64,000 nucleotides of DNA from Bradyrhizobium sp. JYMT SZCCT0428 (GTDB taxonomy: Bacteria > Pseudomonadota > Alphaproteobacteria > Rhizobiales > Xanthobacteraceae). Below are positions 57,425 to 64,000 of the stretch, one piece after another. A program made the translations under genes and the position numbers. How positions within the stretch are numbered: the stretch's first letter is position 1; each line of letters starts with the position of its first letter. The notes under the pieces are model-generated. The model made no database searches and was not told the origin of the DNA. It worked only from the letters and a program-made list of their open reading frames with translations. Location of the stretch: positions 124,001 through 188,000 of the forward strand of contig NZ_JAFCLS010000006.1 of assembly GCF_018131075.1 (NCBI RefSeq), in the 5' to 3' direction.

Positions 57425-57636
57425 TTCGGGAGCCAACGCTCCCGAAGGGTGACGGTGGCAATAGAGGCCGTCTCACCGGGGAGAGCGCGTCATAAGCCGT
57501 AAAGCCACTGCGCAGGGAATGTCGGATGTTCTCCGCTGCCCTGTATGCTCGTGTGCAGCTTTCTTAGCACAATCGCACACGGGACCGCGGGTGCAGCGCG
57601 CATCCGGCATTCCCTGCGCCCTCTATTTTCAAGGGC
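57425..57636. repeat. Highly structured element with nested stems (possible structured RNA or dispersed repeat)
   Basis: Five stems can be read directly. A 9-bp hairpin TTCGGGAGC/GCTCCCGAA is at 57425-57446. A hairpin GGTGA/TCACC spans 57448-57477. A 19-pair stem joins 57510-57528 to 57601-57619 (18 Watson-Crick and one G-U). Inside it are a 6-bp stem (57534-57539 with 57593-57598) and a 9-pair stem (57548-57556 with 57575-57583). A last GCCCT/AGGGC hairpin is at 57618-57636. No credible protein is encoded. This may be one copy of a dispersed Bradyrhizobium repeat; orientation is unknown. Confidence 0.6.
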
Positions 57637-57694
57637 AAGGAATTTCTGGCAGAGCTCGGGCGCAATGTGCCGCGAGATCGCGGCCGTATATCCC

Positions 57695-57837
57695 CGTCGT
57701 CCCGGCGAACGCCGGGACCCATACGCCGCGGCCTATCGATATGAGCACCGGCGTTAGAGACCTTCCGCAACAACAACCGCCGCGGCGTATGGTCCCCGGC
57801 TCAAGGCCGGGACGACGATCGTAAGGCCGGGACGACG
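57695..57837. repeat. Long inverted repeat with 38-39-nt arms
   Basis: The arm at 57695-57732 (starting CGTCGTCCCGGCGAACGCCG) is the near reverse complement of the arm at 57779-57817, with 46 bases between. Each arm also folds on itself. The end AAGGCCGGGACGACG (57803-57817) is repeated directly at 57823-57837. This is a REP or MITE-like element and the region has no gene. Confidence 0.75.
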
Positions 57838-57947
57838 CTGAGCAAGACAAATGCCTATTTCCCAGGCGCTTCCATAGGGTTGGCTCGCACCCTATCTATC
57901 GGCTAGAACCAGCCCAACTTTTGCGAAGAAAATCGAAGGACCAACTG

Positions 57948-60281
57948 ATGAACATTCTTCCCGGCAATATGCGTTTTGGTGCGGGCCAGCCGGTCAAGCG
58001 TTTGGAAGATCAGCGGCTGCTTACCGGGAAGGGGCAGTTCATCGACGACAGGCCGGAGGAGGGCGCGCTGTGGCTGCACGTGCTGCGCTCGCCGCATGCC
58101 CACGCCAAGATCGTCGCGATCGATACCAGGGCCGCGGCGGAGCTGCCGGGCGTCGAAGCCATCTATACCGGCGCCGACCTGGTCAGGGACGATATCGGCA
58201 CCATCCCGACGCTGGCGATCTTCAAGCGGCCGGACGGTTCGCCGATGACGGTGCCGCCGCGGCGGCTGCTGGCGCATGAGGTCGTGCGCTTTGCCGGCGA
58301 GCCGGTCGCAGCCGTGGTTGCGACCTCACGGGTGCTGGCGCAGAACGCGGCCGAAGCGATCGCGGTCGATTACGAGGTGCTGCCGTCGGTGGTCGATCCC
58401 GTTGAGGCGGTCAAGCCGGGCGCGCCTGTGGTGTGGCCCGAGGCGCCCGACAACATCGTCGGCGCCATGAGCTATGGCGATGCCGCCAAGGTCGAAGCGG
58501 CCTTCGCCAGCGCCGCGCATACCGTGTCGCTCGATCTGGTCAGCCAGCGCCTCATTCCATCGGCGATGGAGCCGCGCTCGACCATTGCCGAGATCGAGAA
58601 GAAGTCCGGCCGGCTGATCCTGCACGTCCAATCGCAAACCCCGGGCTCGACCCGCGACCTGCTCGCCGAATCGATCCTGAAACGGCCGAAGGAAAGCGTC
58701 CGCGTGCTGGTCGGCGATATCGGCGGCGGCTTTGGGCAGAAGACCAGCCTTTATCCGGAAGACGGCGTGGTGGCGTATGCCGCCACCAAGCTCGGCAAGA
58801 AAATCCGTTGGCGCGGCGACCGCACCGATGAGTTCGTCGGCGGCACCCATGGCCGCGATCTGACCTCGACCGGCGAATTCGCGCTCGACGCCAAGGGCCG
58901 CGTGCTGGCCTACCGCGTGCGCTCGATCGGCGGCACCGGCGCGTATAGCAGCGGCGCAGGCAACATCATCCCGCTGGTGCTCGGGCCGTTCGTGCAGACC
59001 GGCGTCTATGATCTTCCGCTGGTGCATTTCGAAGTCAAATCCGTGATGACCAACACCGCGCCGGTCGGCGCCTATCGCGGCGCGGGCCGGCCGGAGGCCG
59101 TGTTCATCGTCGAGCGGCTGATGGACGCCGCTGCGCGCCAGATCGGCATGGACCCGCGCGCCATCCGCAAGGTCAATTACATCAAGCCCGCGCAATTGCC
59201 CTACACCAACGCCGCCGGCCAGGTGTACGATTCCGGCGCCTTCGCGCACATGATGCAGCGCGCCTCCGATCTCGCCGATTGGGACGGTTTTGCCGCGCGC
59301 AAGAAAGCCGCGAAGAAGAAGGGCCTGCTCTACGGCCGCGGCCTCACCAGCTACATCGAATGGACCGGCGGGCGCGCGCACACCGAAAAGGTCTCACTGC
59401 ACGCGACGGCCGAGGGGCGCATCATCCTGCATTCCGGCACCATGGCGATGGGGCAGGGCCTGCAGACCACGTACACCCAGATGGTGTCGGATACGCTCGG
59501 CATCCCCATGGACAAGATCGACGTGGTGCAGGGCGATACGGATCTCGCGACCGGTTTCGGCTCCGTCGGCTCGCGCTCGCTGTTCGTCGGCGGCACGGCG
59601 GTGGCGGTTTCCACCAACGACATGATCAACAAGGCGCGCGAAAAAGCTTCCAACGTGCTGGAGACCTCGGTCGAGGATATCGAGTATCAGGGCGGCTTTC
59701 TCACGGTGGCCGGCACCGACAGACGCATCAGCCTGTTCGAGATCGCCAGGAAGGAAGACGGCGCGCGGCTCAGCGTCGACTCAGAGGGCGAGGTCGACGG
59801 CCCGAGCTGGCCGAACGGCACGCATATCTGCGAGGTCGAGATCGATCCGGAAACCGGCGTCAGCAAGGTGGTGCGCTACACCACGGTCGACGATGTCGGC
59901 ATCGCCGTCAATCCGATGCTCGTCACCGGCCAGGTGCATGGCGGCGTCGCGCAGGGCATCGGGCAGGCGCTGTATGAAGGCGTGTCCTACAACGAGGAAG
60001 GCCAGCTCCTGACCGCGAGCTATCAGGATTACTGCGTGCCGCGCGCCGACGACATTCCGCCGATCGAAGTCACGCTGGATGATTCCGCGCCGTGCCGTAC
60101 CAATCCCTTGGGCGCCAAGGGCTGCGGCGAATCCGGCGCCATCGGCGGCCCGCCCTGCATCACCAATGGCGTGATGGATGCGCTCAGCGAGCTCGGCATC
60201 AAGCAGCTCAACACCCCGCTGACGCCGGCCAAGGTCTGGCAGGCGATCAGGGATGCGCGGGCGGCGCTCGCGCAATCGTAG
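57948..60281 (+). CDS. Xanthine-dehydrogenase-family molybdopterin-binding subunit (CoxL-like, form II)
   Basis: The 777-residue protein is the large Mo subunit of a molybdenum hydroxylase. It has the N-terminal ald/xan domain (QPVKRLEDQRLLTGKGQFID), the Mo-cofactor motifs GDIGGGFGQK and APVGAYRGAGRPEA, and the catalytic glutamate in GAKGCGESGAIGGP. The VAYRCSFR loop of true aerobic CO dehydrogenase is missing, so an aldehyde, purine or N-heterocycle oxidoreductase is more likely. ATG 57948 follows AAGGACC. Neither the FAD nor the [2Fe-2S] subunit gene is adjacent. Confidence 0.9.
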   Translation: MNILPGNMRFGAGQPVKRLEDQRLLTGKGQFIDDRPEEGALWLHVLRSPHAHAKIVAIDTRAAAELPGVEAIYTGADLVRDDIGTIPTLAIFKRPDGSPMTVPPRRLLAHEVVRFAGEPVAAVVATSRVLAQNAAEAIAVDYEVLPSVVDPVEAVKPGAPVVWPEAPDNIVGAMSYGDAAKVEAAFASAAHTVSLDLVSQRLIPSAMEPRSTIAEIEKKSGRLILHVQSQTPGSTRDLLAESILKRPKESVRVLVGDIGGGFGQKTSLYPEDGVVAYAATKLGKKIRWRGDRTDEFVGGTHGRDLTSTGEFALDAKGRVLAYRVRSIGGTGAYSSGAGNIIPLVLGPFVQTGVYDLPLVHFEVKSVMTNTAPVGAYRGAGRPEAVFIVERLMDAAARQIGMDPRAIRKVNYIKPAQLPYTNAAGQVYDSGAFAHMMQRASDLADWDGFAARKKAAKKKGLLYGRGLTSYIEWTGGRAHTEKVSLHATAEGRIILHSGTMAMGQGLQTTYTQMVSDTLGIPMDKIDVVQGDTDLATGFGSVGSRSLFVGGTAVAVSTNDMINKAREKASNVLETSVEDIEYQGGFLTVAGTDRRISLFEIARKEDGARLSVDSEGEVDGPSWPNGTHICEVEIDPETGVSKVVRYTTVDDVGIAVNPMLVTGQVHGGVAQGIGQALYEGVSYNEEGQLLTASYQDYCVPRADDIPPIEVTLDDSAPCRTNPLGAKGCGESGAIGGPPCITNGVMDALSELGIKQLNTPLTPAKVWQAIRDARAALAQS

Positions 60282-60286
60282 AACTC

Positions 60287-60374
60287 CGTCATGGCCGGGC
60301 TTGTCCCGGCCATCCACGTCTTGCTTGCTTGGACACCAAAGACGTGGATGCCCGGGACAAGCCCGGGCATGACG
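60287..60374. repeat. Inverted repeat with 36-nt arms (REP/BIME-like)
   Basis: The arm at 60287-60322 and the arm at 60339-60374 are reverse complements at 34 of 36 positions, with a 16-base loop. It begins five bases after the molybdopterin subunit stop. Its translation on the plus strand (MAGLVPAIHV) is a well-known spurious ORF type in Rhizobiales. It could also stop or stabilise the upstream transcript. Confidence 0.8.
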
Positions 60375-60520
60375 ACTAGTAGCGTCCATCTTCGCAAGCT
60401 GCGACTCAAAGCAGCACGCCTCAAAAATCAGCAGCCCGCACCGTTGCGAGAATCCGCCGAATCAAGGCCAATGACAACGTCAAGAAGCAAGAATGCGGTC
60501 ACACTCTCGGGGGCGATCCG

Positions 60521-61393
60521 ATGTCGGTTGAAGGTGCGATGCGGGCACTGTCTGCTCGTGTGATCGTCGTCGGCAACGAGAAGGGCGGGTCAGGAAAATC
60601 CACCGTCGCGATGCATATCGCGATCGCCCTGATCAAATCGGGCCAGGCAGTTGCCACCATCGATCTCGATACCAGGCAGAAAAGCCTCACCCATCACATC
60701 GAGAACCGGCGCGCCTGGGCGCGTCATGTCGGCCGCGACCTCGGCATGCCCCAGCATTTCTGCTTCCAGCAACTCGATTATCCCTCGGCCGACGAACAGG
60801 CCGCCGGCTGCCGGGCGCTGGAAAAGACCGTCGAGACACTCGCCGGTCGCTATGGCGTCGTCATCATCGACACCCCCGGCCACGACGATTATCTGACGCA
60901 TGTCGCGCATGCGATGGCGGACACCTTGATCACGCCGCTCAATGACAGCTTCGTCGATCTCGATGTGCTCGGCACCGTCGATCCGGAATCCTTCCGCGTC
61001 ACCGGCACCAGCCATTATGCAGAGATGGTGGAGGAAGCGCGCGGCAGGCGCCGCGTGCGCTATCTCGGCGTCACCGACTGGATCGTGCTGCGCAATCGCC
61101 TTTCGACGCTCGGCTCGCGCAACAAGCGCCTCGTCGGCGAGAGTATCCAGCAGCTGTCGCAGCGGCTGAACTTCCGCTGCATCGAGGGGTTGGCCGAACG
61201 CGTGATCTTCCGCGAATTCTATCCGCGGGGCCTGACGGCGGTCGATGATCTCGACGAGATAACGCTCGGCAGCCGCCCCACCATGTCGCACGTCACCGCG
61301 CGGCTGGAGATGCTGAAGCTGCTCACCGCGATCGGATTGGGCAACGCCGCAACGGCCCACGAGATTGTGGGCCGGCGGCAGGCAGTGGCTTGA
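60521..61393 (+). CDS. mipZ: MipZ, ParA-type cell-division positioning ATPase
   Basis: MipZ forms a gradient from the chromosome poles and blocks FtsZ assembly, placing the division site at midcell in alphaproteobacteria. The 290-residue protein has the deviant Walker A GNEKGGSGKST at 18-28, the switch-like IDLDTRQKSLTHH, and the Walker B region VVIIDTPGHDDYLT. Length and the C-terminal segment fit MipZ rather than ParA or Soj. The chosen start is ATG 60521; ATG 60539 is an option. It has no operon partner. Confidence 0.9.
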   Translation: MSVEGAMRALSARVIVVGNEKGGSGKSTVAMHIAIALIKSGQAVATIDLDTRQKSLTHHIENRRAWARHVGRDLGMPQHFCFQQLDYPSADEQAAGCRALEKTVETLAGRYGVVIIDTPGHDDYLTHVAHAMADTLITPLNDSFVDLDVLGTVDPESFRVTGTSHYAEMVEEARGRRRVRYLGVTDWIVLRNRLSTLGSRNKRLVGESIQQLSQRLNFRCIEGLAERVIFREFYPRGLTAVDDLDEITLGSRPTMSHVTARLEMLKLLTAIGLGNAATAHEIVGRRQAVA

Positions 61394-61396
61394 ATT

Positions 61397-61498
61397 GTCA
61401 TTCCGGCGCGCGCGTCAGCGCGAACCTGGAATCCATCAAGCCGCATGCTCCGTCGTGAAATGGATTCCGGGTTCGTGCTTCGCACGCCCCGGAATGAC
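61397..61498. repeat. Imperfect inverted repeat between mipZ and acyl-CoA dehydrogenase genes
   Basis: The segment 61397-61436 (starting GTCATTCCGG and ending CTGGAATCCAT) is similar to the reverse complement of 61460-61498 (ATGGATTCCGGGTTC to CCGGAATGAC). The spacer is 23 bases. It lies between two convergent genes, where it may act as a bidirectional terminator, or is a dispersed palindrome. Confidence 0.7.
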
Positions 61499-61511
61499 GG
61501 TAGGTGAGTCC

Positions 61512-62708
61512 TCAGAGTCCCAACACCATCTTCGCGATAATATCGCGCTGGATCTCCGATGAGCCGCCGAAGATCGTGTACGCCCGACTGTTGAGATATT
61601 CCGGCACCACCGGCAGCATCTCCTCGGGAATCCCCGGTGCCTCGTTGAGCTTGTAGAACGGCCGCATCGGCTCGACATAGAGCCCGTCATGGCCGATCAC
61701 ATCGACACCGAGCCGCGTCACCGCTTGCCTAATCTCGCTGTTGCGCAACTTGAGCAGCGAGGACACCGCGCCGGGATTCTGCCCGGTCTGCAGCGCCGAC
61801 AGCACCCGCAATTCGGTCATCTCGAGCGTGTCGATATCGACCTCGATCTCGGACATCCGCATCGAAATATCGGGATCGTCAATGGCACGGCCGGTGGCCT
61901 CGGATTCGGCGAGGTCGGATACCGTCTTCAGCGCCTCGCGCAACTTGGCCGAGGCGATGCCGGAGCCGCGTTCGAATTCGAGCAAATATTTGCCGTAGGT
62001 CCAGCCCTTGCCTTCCTCGCCGACCCGGTTGGCGACGGGCACGCGCACATCGTCGAAGAACACCTGGTTGACCTCGTGGTCGCCGCCGATCGTGAGGATC
62101 GGCCGTGTCGTGATGCCCGGGCTCTTCATGTCGATCAGGATGAAGGAGATGCCGTCCTGCTGCCGCTCGGTCTCGTTGGTGCGCACCAGCGCAAACATGC
62201 GGTTGGCGTGGTGGGCGTGCGTGGTCCAGATCTTGGTGCCGTTGATGATGTAATCGTCGCCGTCGCGCACCGCGCGCGTCTTCAGCGAGGCGAGGTCGGA
62301 GCCGGAGCCGGGCTCGGAATAGCCCTGGCACCAGTAATCCTCGCCCGAGCGGATCCGCGGCAGATAAAAATTCTGCTGCTCCGGCGATCCGAACCCGATG
62401 ATGACGGGGCCGACCATCTTGACGCCCATCACATTGACGTTCGGCGCACCGGCGCGGGCGCATTCGGCTTCAAAAATCCAGCGCTGCGCCGGCGTCCAGT
62501 CCGGCCCGCCATGCTCCACCGGCCATCCCGGCGCGCCCCAGCCCTTGCGGTGCAACGCCTTCTGCCAGGCGATCCCAATGTCCGGATCGGAAAACACCGA
62601 TGGGGTCAGCGATTGCGCGTGCTTCATTTCCGCCGGCAGATTCTGGGCGATGAAGTCGCGGACTTCCTGTTCGAAGGCGCGCTCTTCGGCGCTGAAGGTG
62701 AGATCCAT
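61512..62708 (-). CDS. Acyl-CoA dehydrogenase (1)
   Basis: The 398-residue flavoenzyme has the acyl-CoA dehydrogenase layout: the N-terminal helical domain, the flavin-binding signature YSEPGSGSDLASLKTRA, GTKIWTTHAHHANRM, and the C-terminal FGGSSEIQRDIIAKM. It starts 12 bases after the stop of the second acyl-CoA dehydrogenase. Such pairs often act as alpha2beta2 dehydrogenases on steroid side chains, terpenoid or aromatic acyl-CoA substrates. The specific substrate is unknown. Confidence 0.92.
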   Translation of the reverse strand: MDLTFSAEERAFEQEVRDFIAQNLPAEMKHAQSLTPSVFSDPDIGIAWQKALHRKGWGAPGWPVEHGGPDWTPAQRWIFEAECARAGAPNVNVMGVKMVGPVIIGFGSPEQQNFYLPRIRSGEDYWCQGYSEPGSGSDLASLKTRAVRDGDDYIINGTKIWTTHAHHANRMFALVRTNETERQQDGISFILIDMKSPGITTRPILTIGGDHEVNQVFFDDVRVPVANRVGEEGKGWTYGKYLLEFERGSGIASAKLREALKTVSDLAESEATGRAIDDPDISMRMSEIEVDIDTLEMTELRVLSALQTGQNPGAVSSLLKLRNSEIRQAVTRLGVDVIGHDGLYVEPMRPFYKLNEAPGIPEEMLPVVPEYLNSRAYTIFGGSSEIQRDIIAKMVLGL

Positions 62709-62720
62709 GGTGTGCTCCCG

Positions 62721-63866
62721 CTAACTTTGTACGGTTCGGCCGCCGAGGGCGGCGTGGCGGCGATAATGATGGGCGCTGCCGCCGAACAGCGTGTCGAAGG
62801 CGAGCAGCCGCTTGAAGTAGGAACCGATGTCGAGCTCTTCGGTGACGCCCATCGCGCCATGCAGTTGCACGGATTGTTCGGCAACGAAGCGCGCGCATTT
62901 GCCGATCTTGGCCTTGGCGCCCGAGGCGGCGCGCCCGCGCGCGACCGGTTCGGCATCGATCATCAGCGCGGCGCGCAGCGCCATCGAGCGGGCCTCGTCG
63001 CAGTTCATCGCCATGTCGGCGAGCCGATGGCGGATCACCTGATTGGCGGACAGCGGCCGTCCGAACTGTTTCCGAATCTTCGTGTATTCGAGCGTCTGAT
63101 CCAGCAGCGTCTGCATGATGCCGACGGCTTCCGCGCCGAGTGCGGCCATCGCGCGATCGACCACGGCCTCGATAACAGGCAGCGCATCGCTGCCGTCGCC
63201 GAGCAGGGCGTCGGCGCCCACGTGGACGCCGCGAAGGTCAAGGTTGCATGCGCGGCCGCCGCCGAGCCGCGGGAAATCGCGCTTGGTGAGACCAGCCGCC
63301 TCCGCCGGCACCAGGAACAGGCCGAGCTCTCCCACCCCATTGTCGTCGGCGACCTGCGCCGAAACAATAATCTGCCCGGCGGCATTGCCGTCGAGCACCG
63401 CGGTCTTGCGGCCGTCGAGGCGCCAGCCCTCTGCCGTCTTCCAAGCCTTGGTCGCGACCTCAGCCAGATCGAACCGTGCGGCGCGTTCCGAATGCGCGAG
63501 CGCCAGATACAGCGAACCGTCGGCGACCTTGGGCAGCAGCGCCTGCTTCTGCGCCTCGCTGCCGCATGCACCGATCAGCCCTGCGCCAATCACCACCGTC
63601 GACAGATAGGGTTCAGACACCAGTCCCCGACCAAAGGCTTCCATCAAAATGCCGATCTCGACCGCGCCACCGCCAAGCCCGCCATGCTCCTCGGCGATCG
63701 GCAGTGCCAGCCAGCCGAGCTCGGCGAACTGTTTCCAGATTTCGGCGCTGAATCCGAGCGGATCGTTCGCCACCCTGCGGCGATGCTCGGCGTCATACGT
63801 CTCGCCGACAAAACGTTCGGCACTCTCACGCAGCAGCCGCTGCTCGTCGCTCAAGGTCAGGTCCAT
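62721..63866 (-). CDS. Acyl-CoA dehydrogenase (2)
   Basis: The 381-residue protein is a diverged acyl-CoA dehydrogenase: the N-terminal DEQRLLRESAERFVGE, the late AVQLHGAMGVTEELDIGSYF segment, and a central domain that is weaker in flavin motifs than its neighbour. This fits the common arrangement of two unlike subunits, one of which carries most catalytic residues. ATG 63866 lies just after the stop of the partial upstream gene, so the genes form one minus-strand operon. Confidence 0.9.
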   Translation of the reverse strand: MDLTLSDEQRLLRESAERFVGETYDAEHRRRVANDPLGFSAEIWKQFAELGWLALPIAEEHGGLGGGAVEIGILMEAFGRGLVSEPYLSTVVIGAGLIGACGSEAQKQALLPKVADGSLYLALAHSERAARFDLAEVATKAWKTAEGWRLDGRKTAVLDGNAAGQIIVSAQVADDNGVGELGLFLVPAEAAGLTKRDFPRLGGGRACNLDLRGVHVGADALLGDGSDALPVIEAVVDRAMAALGAEAVGIMQTLLDQTLEYTKIRKQFGRPLSANQVIRHRLADMAMNCDEARSMALRAALMIDAEPVARGRAASGAKAKIGKCARFVAEQSVQLHGAMGVTEELDIGSYFKRLLAFDTLFGGSAHHYRRHAALGGRTVQS

Positions 63867-63871
63867 ATGAT

Positions 63872-64000
63872 CTACTTCGTTACCGCTGATTTCCTGACGG
63901 AGGGATGCAGGCCCGCGGGGTCCACCACCATTCCGAACTCCTGAAGATTATGCGCATGGCAGAGCTGGTGCAGCGCGAACGCCTGGTCGATCGCGGCGGG
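63872..64000 (-). CDS. C-terminus of a further operon gene, probably enoyl-CoA hydratase/isomerase (cut by window end)
   Basis: The frame reads AIDQAFALHQLCHAHN, then FGMVVDPAGL and SAVTK before a TAG at 63872. The 42 visible residues resemble the C-terminal helical tail of enoyl-CoA hydratase family proteins of this genus. The stop lies five bases before the next start. Because only the tail is seen the family call is tentative. Confidence 0.6.
   Translation of the reverse strand, partial: PAAIDQAFALHQLCHAHNLQEFGMVVDPAGLHPSVRKSAVTK

Noticed and set aside
57490..57545. Cobalamin riboswitch suggested by GCCACTG and GGGAA
   Set aside because: The motifs are not in the riboswitch order, the B12 box is missing and no B12-related gene follows.
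57519..57824. Possible small protein in the structured region
   Set aside because: Its codons follow the stems of the repeat; it has no ribosome site and matches a known class of spurious annotations.
57948..60281. Aerobic CO dehydrogenase (coxL form I)
   Set aside because: The VAYRCSFR active-site loop is replaced by VGAYRGAGRPEA and coxM and coxS are absent, despite the attractive link to carbon fixation.
60291..60563. Small ORF starting MAGLVPAIHV
   Set aside because: It is translated from an inverted repeat, a known false-gene type in Rhizobiales.
61689..63944. 751-codon plus-strand open frame
   Set aside because: It is the shadow of two well-supported acyl-CoA dehydrogenase genes on the other strand; the residue composition is not protein-like.

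Overview
The window looks like chromosome of a high-GC alphaproteobacterium of the Bradyrhizobium / Rhodopseudomonas type. The reasons are a form IC (red-type) RuBisCO operon in the order cbbR-FPTALSX, a MipZ-type ParA ATPase, many orphan tripartite-tricarboxylate (Bug/TctC) binding proteins, and intergenic palindromes that match, from memory, repeats common in Bradyrhizobium. No rRNA, tRNA, CRISPR array, prophage or transposase gene was seen.

Layout. 1-2486: end of a TonB-dependent receptor and a DUF1232 membrane protein. 2553-11707: Calvin-Benson-Bassham cluster, with cbbR divergent from cbbF-P-T-A-L-S-X. A textbook intrinsic terminator sits between cbbS and cbbX. 12068-15826: a cytoplasmic BisC/TorA-type molybdenum reductase and an amidase. 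15851-18981: a GntR regulator and FAD-linked oxidase divergent from a DapA-family lyase, with a clear operator between them. 19221-27549: a five-gene dipeptide-type ABC transporter, then a serine hydrolase, a Tat-signal VOC protein and a DinB protein. 27551-31018: a TetR regulator divergent from a DUF2147 protein, a DUF3313 lipoprotein and a class III cyclase.

31066-47017 is a mosaic of catabolic modules. Each has its own regulator (LysR, IclR, GntR) and at least one Bug binding protein without TctAB membrane subunits. Enzymes include an amidohydrolase-2 protein, a small Rieske ferredoxin, a 3-hydroxyisobutyrate-dehydrogenase-like enzyme, an acyl-CoA ligase, a MaoC/FAS1-like dehydratase, a class III CoA transferase, an FAA hydrolase, a quinone oxidoreductase and an extradiol-type VOC dioxygenase. 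Strong palindromes beside the IclR and GntR genes suggest local regulons. The substrates cannot be read from the sequence; aromatic or dicarboxylic acids are likely.

47142-51667: phosphoglucomutase, a glutathione S-transferase remnant, a gamma-glutamyltransferase-like protein and a second DapA-family lyase. 51800-56061 (minus strand): a TRAP-type binding protein, a large hybrid-sensor histidine kinase and a single-domain response regulator packed as one operon, with no TRAP membrane genes nearby. 56062-57947 is mostly non-coding, with a small Cys-rich protein and a roughly 210-nt region of nested perfect stems beside a long inverted repeat. 57948-64000: an orphan xanthine-dehydrogenase-family molybdopterin subunit, mipZ, two acyl-CoA dehydrogenases, and the C-terminus of a further gene cut by the window end.

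The best candidates for something undescribed are the structured element near 57425-57636, the DctP-kinase-regulator module, the GntR regulon with the TATTTTCGAAAATA operator, and the terminator dividing cbbS from cbbX. All are inferences from sequence only.
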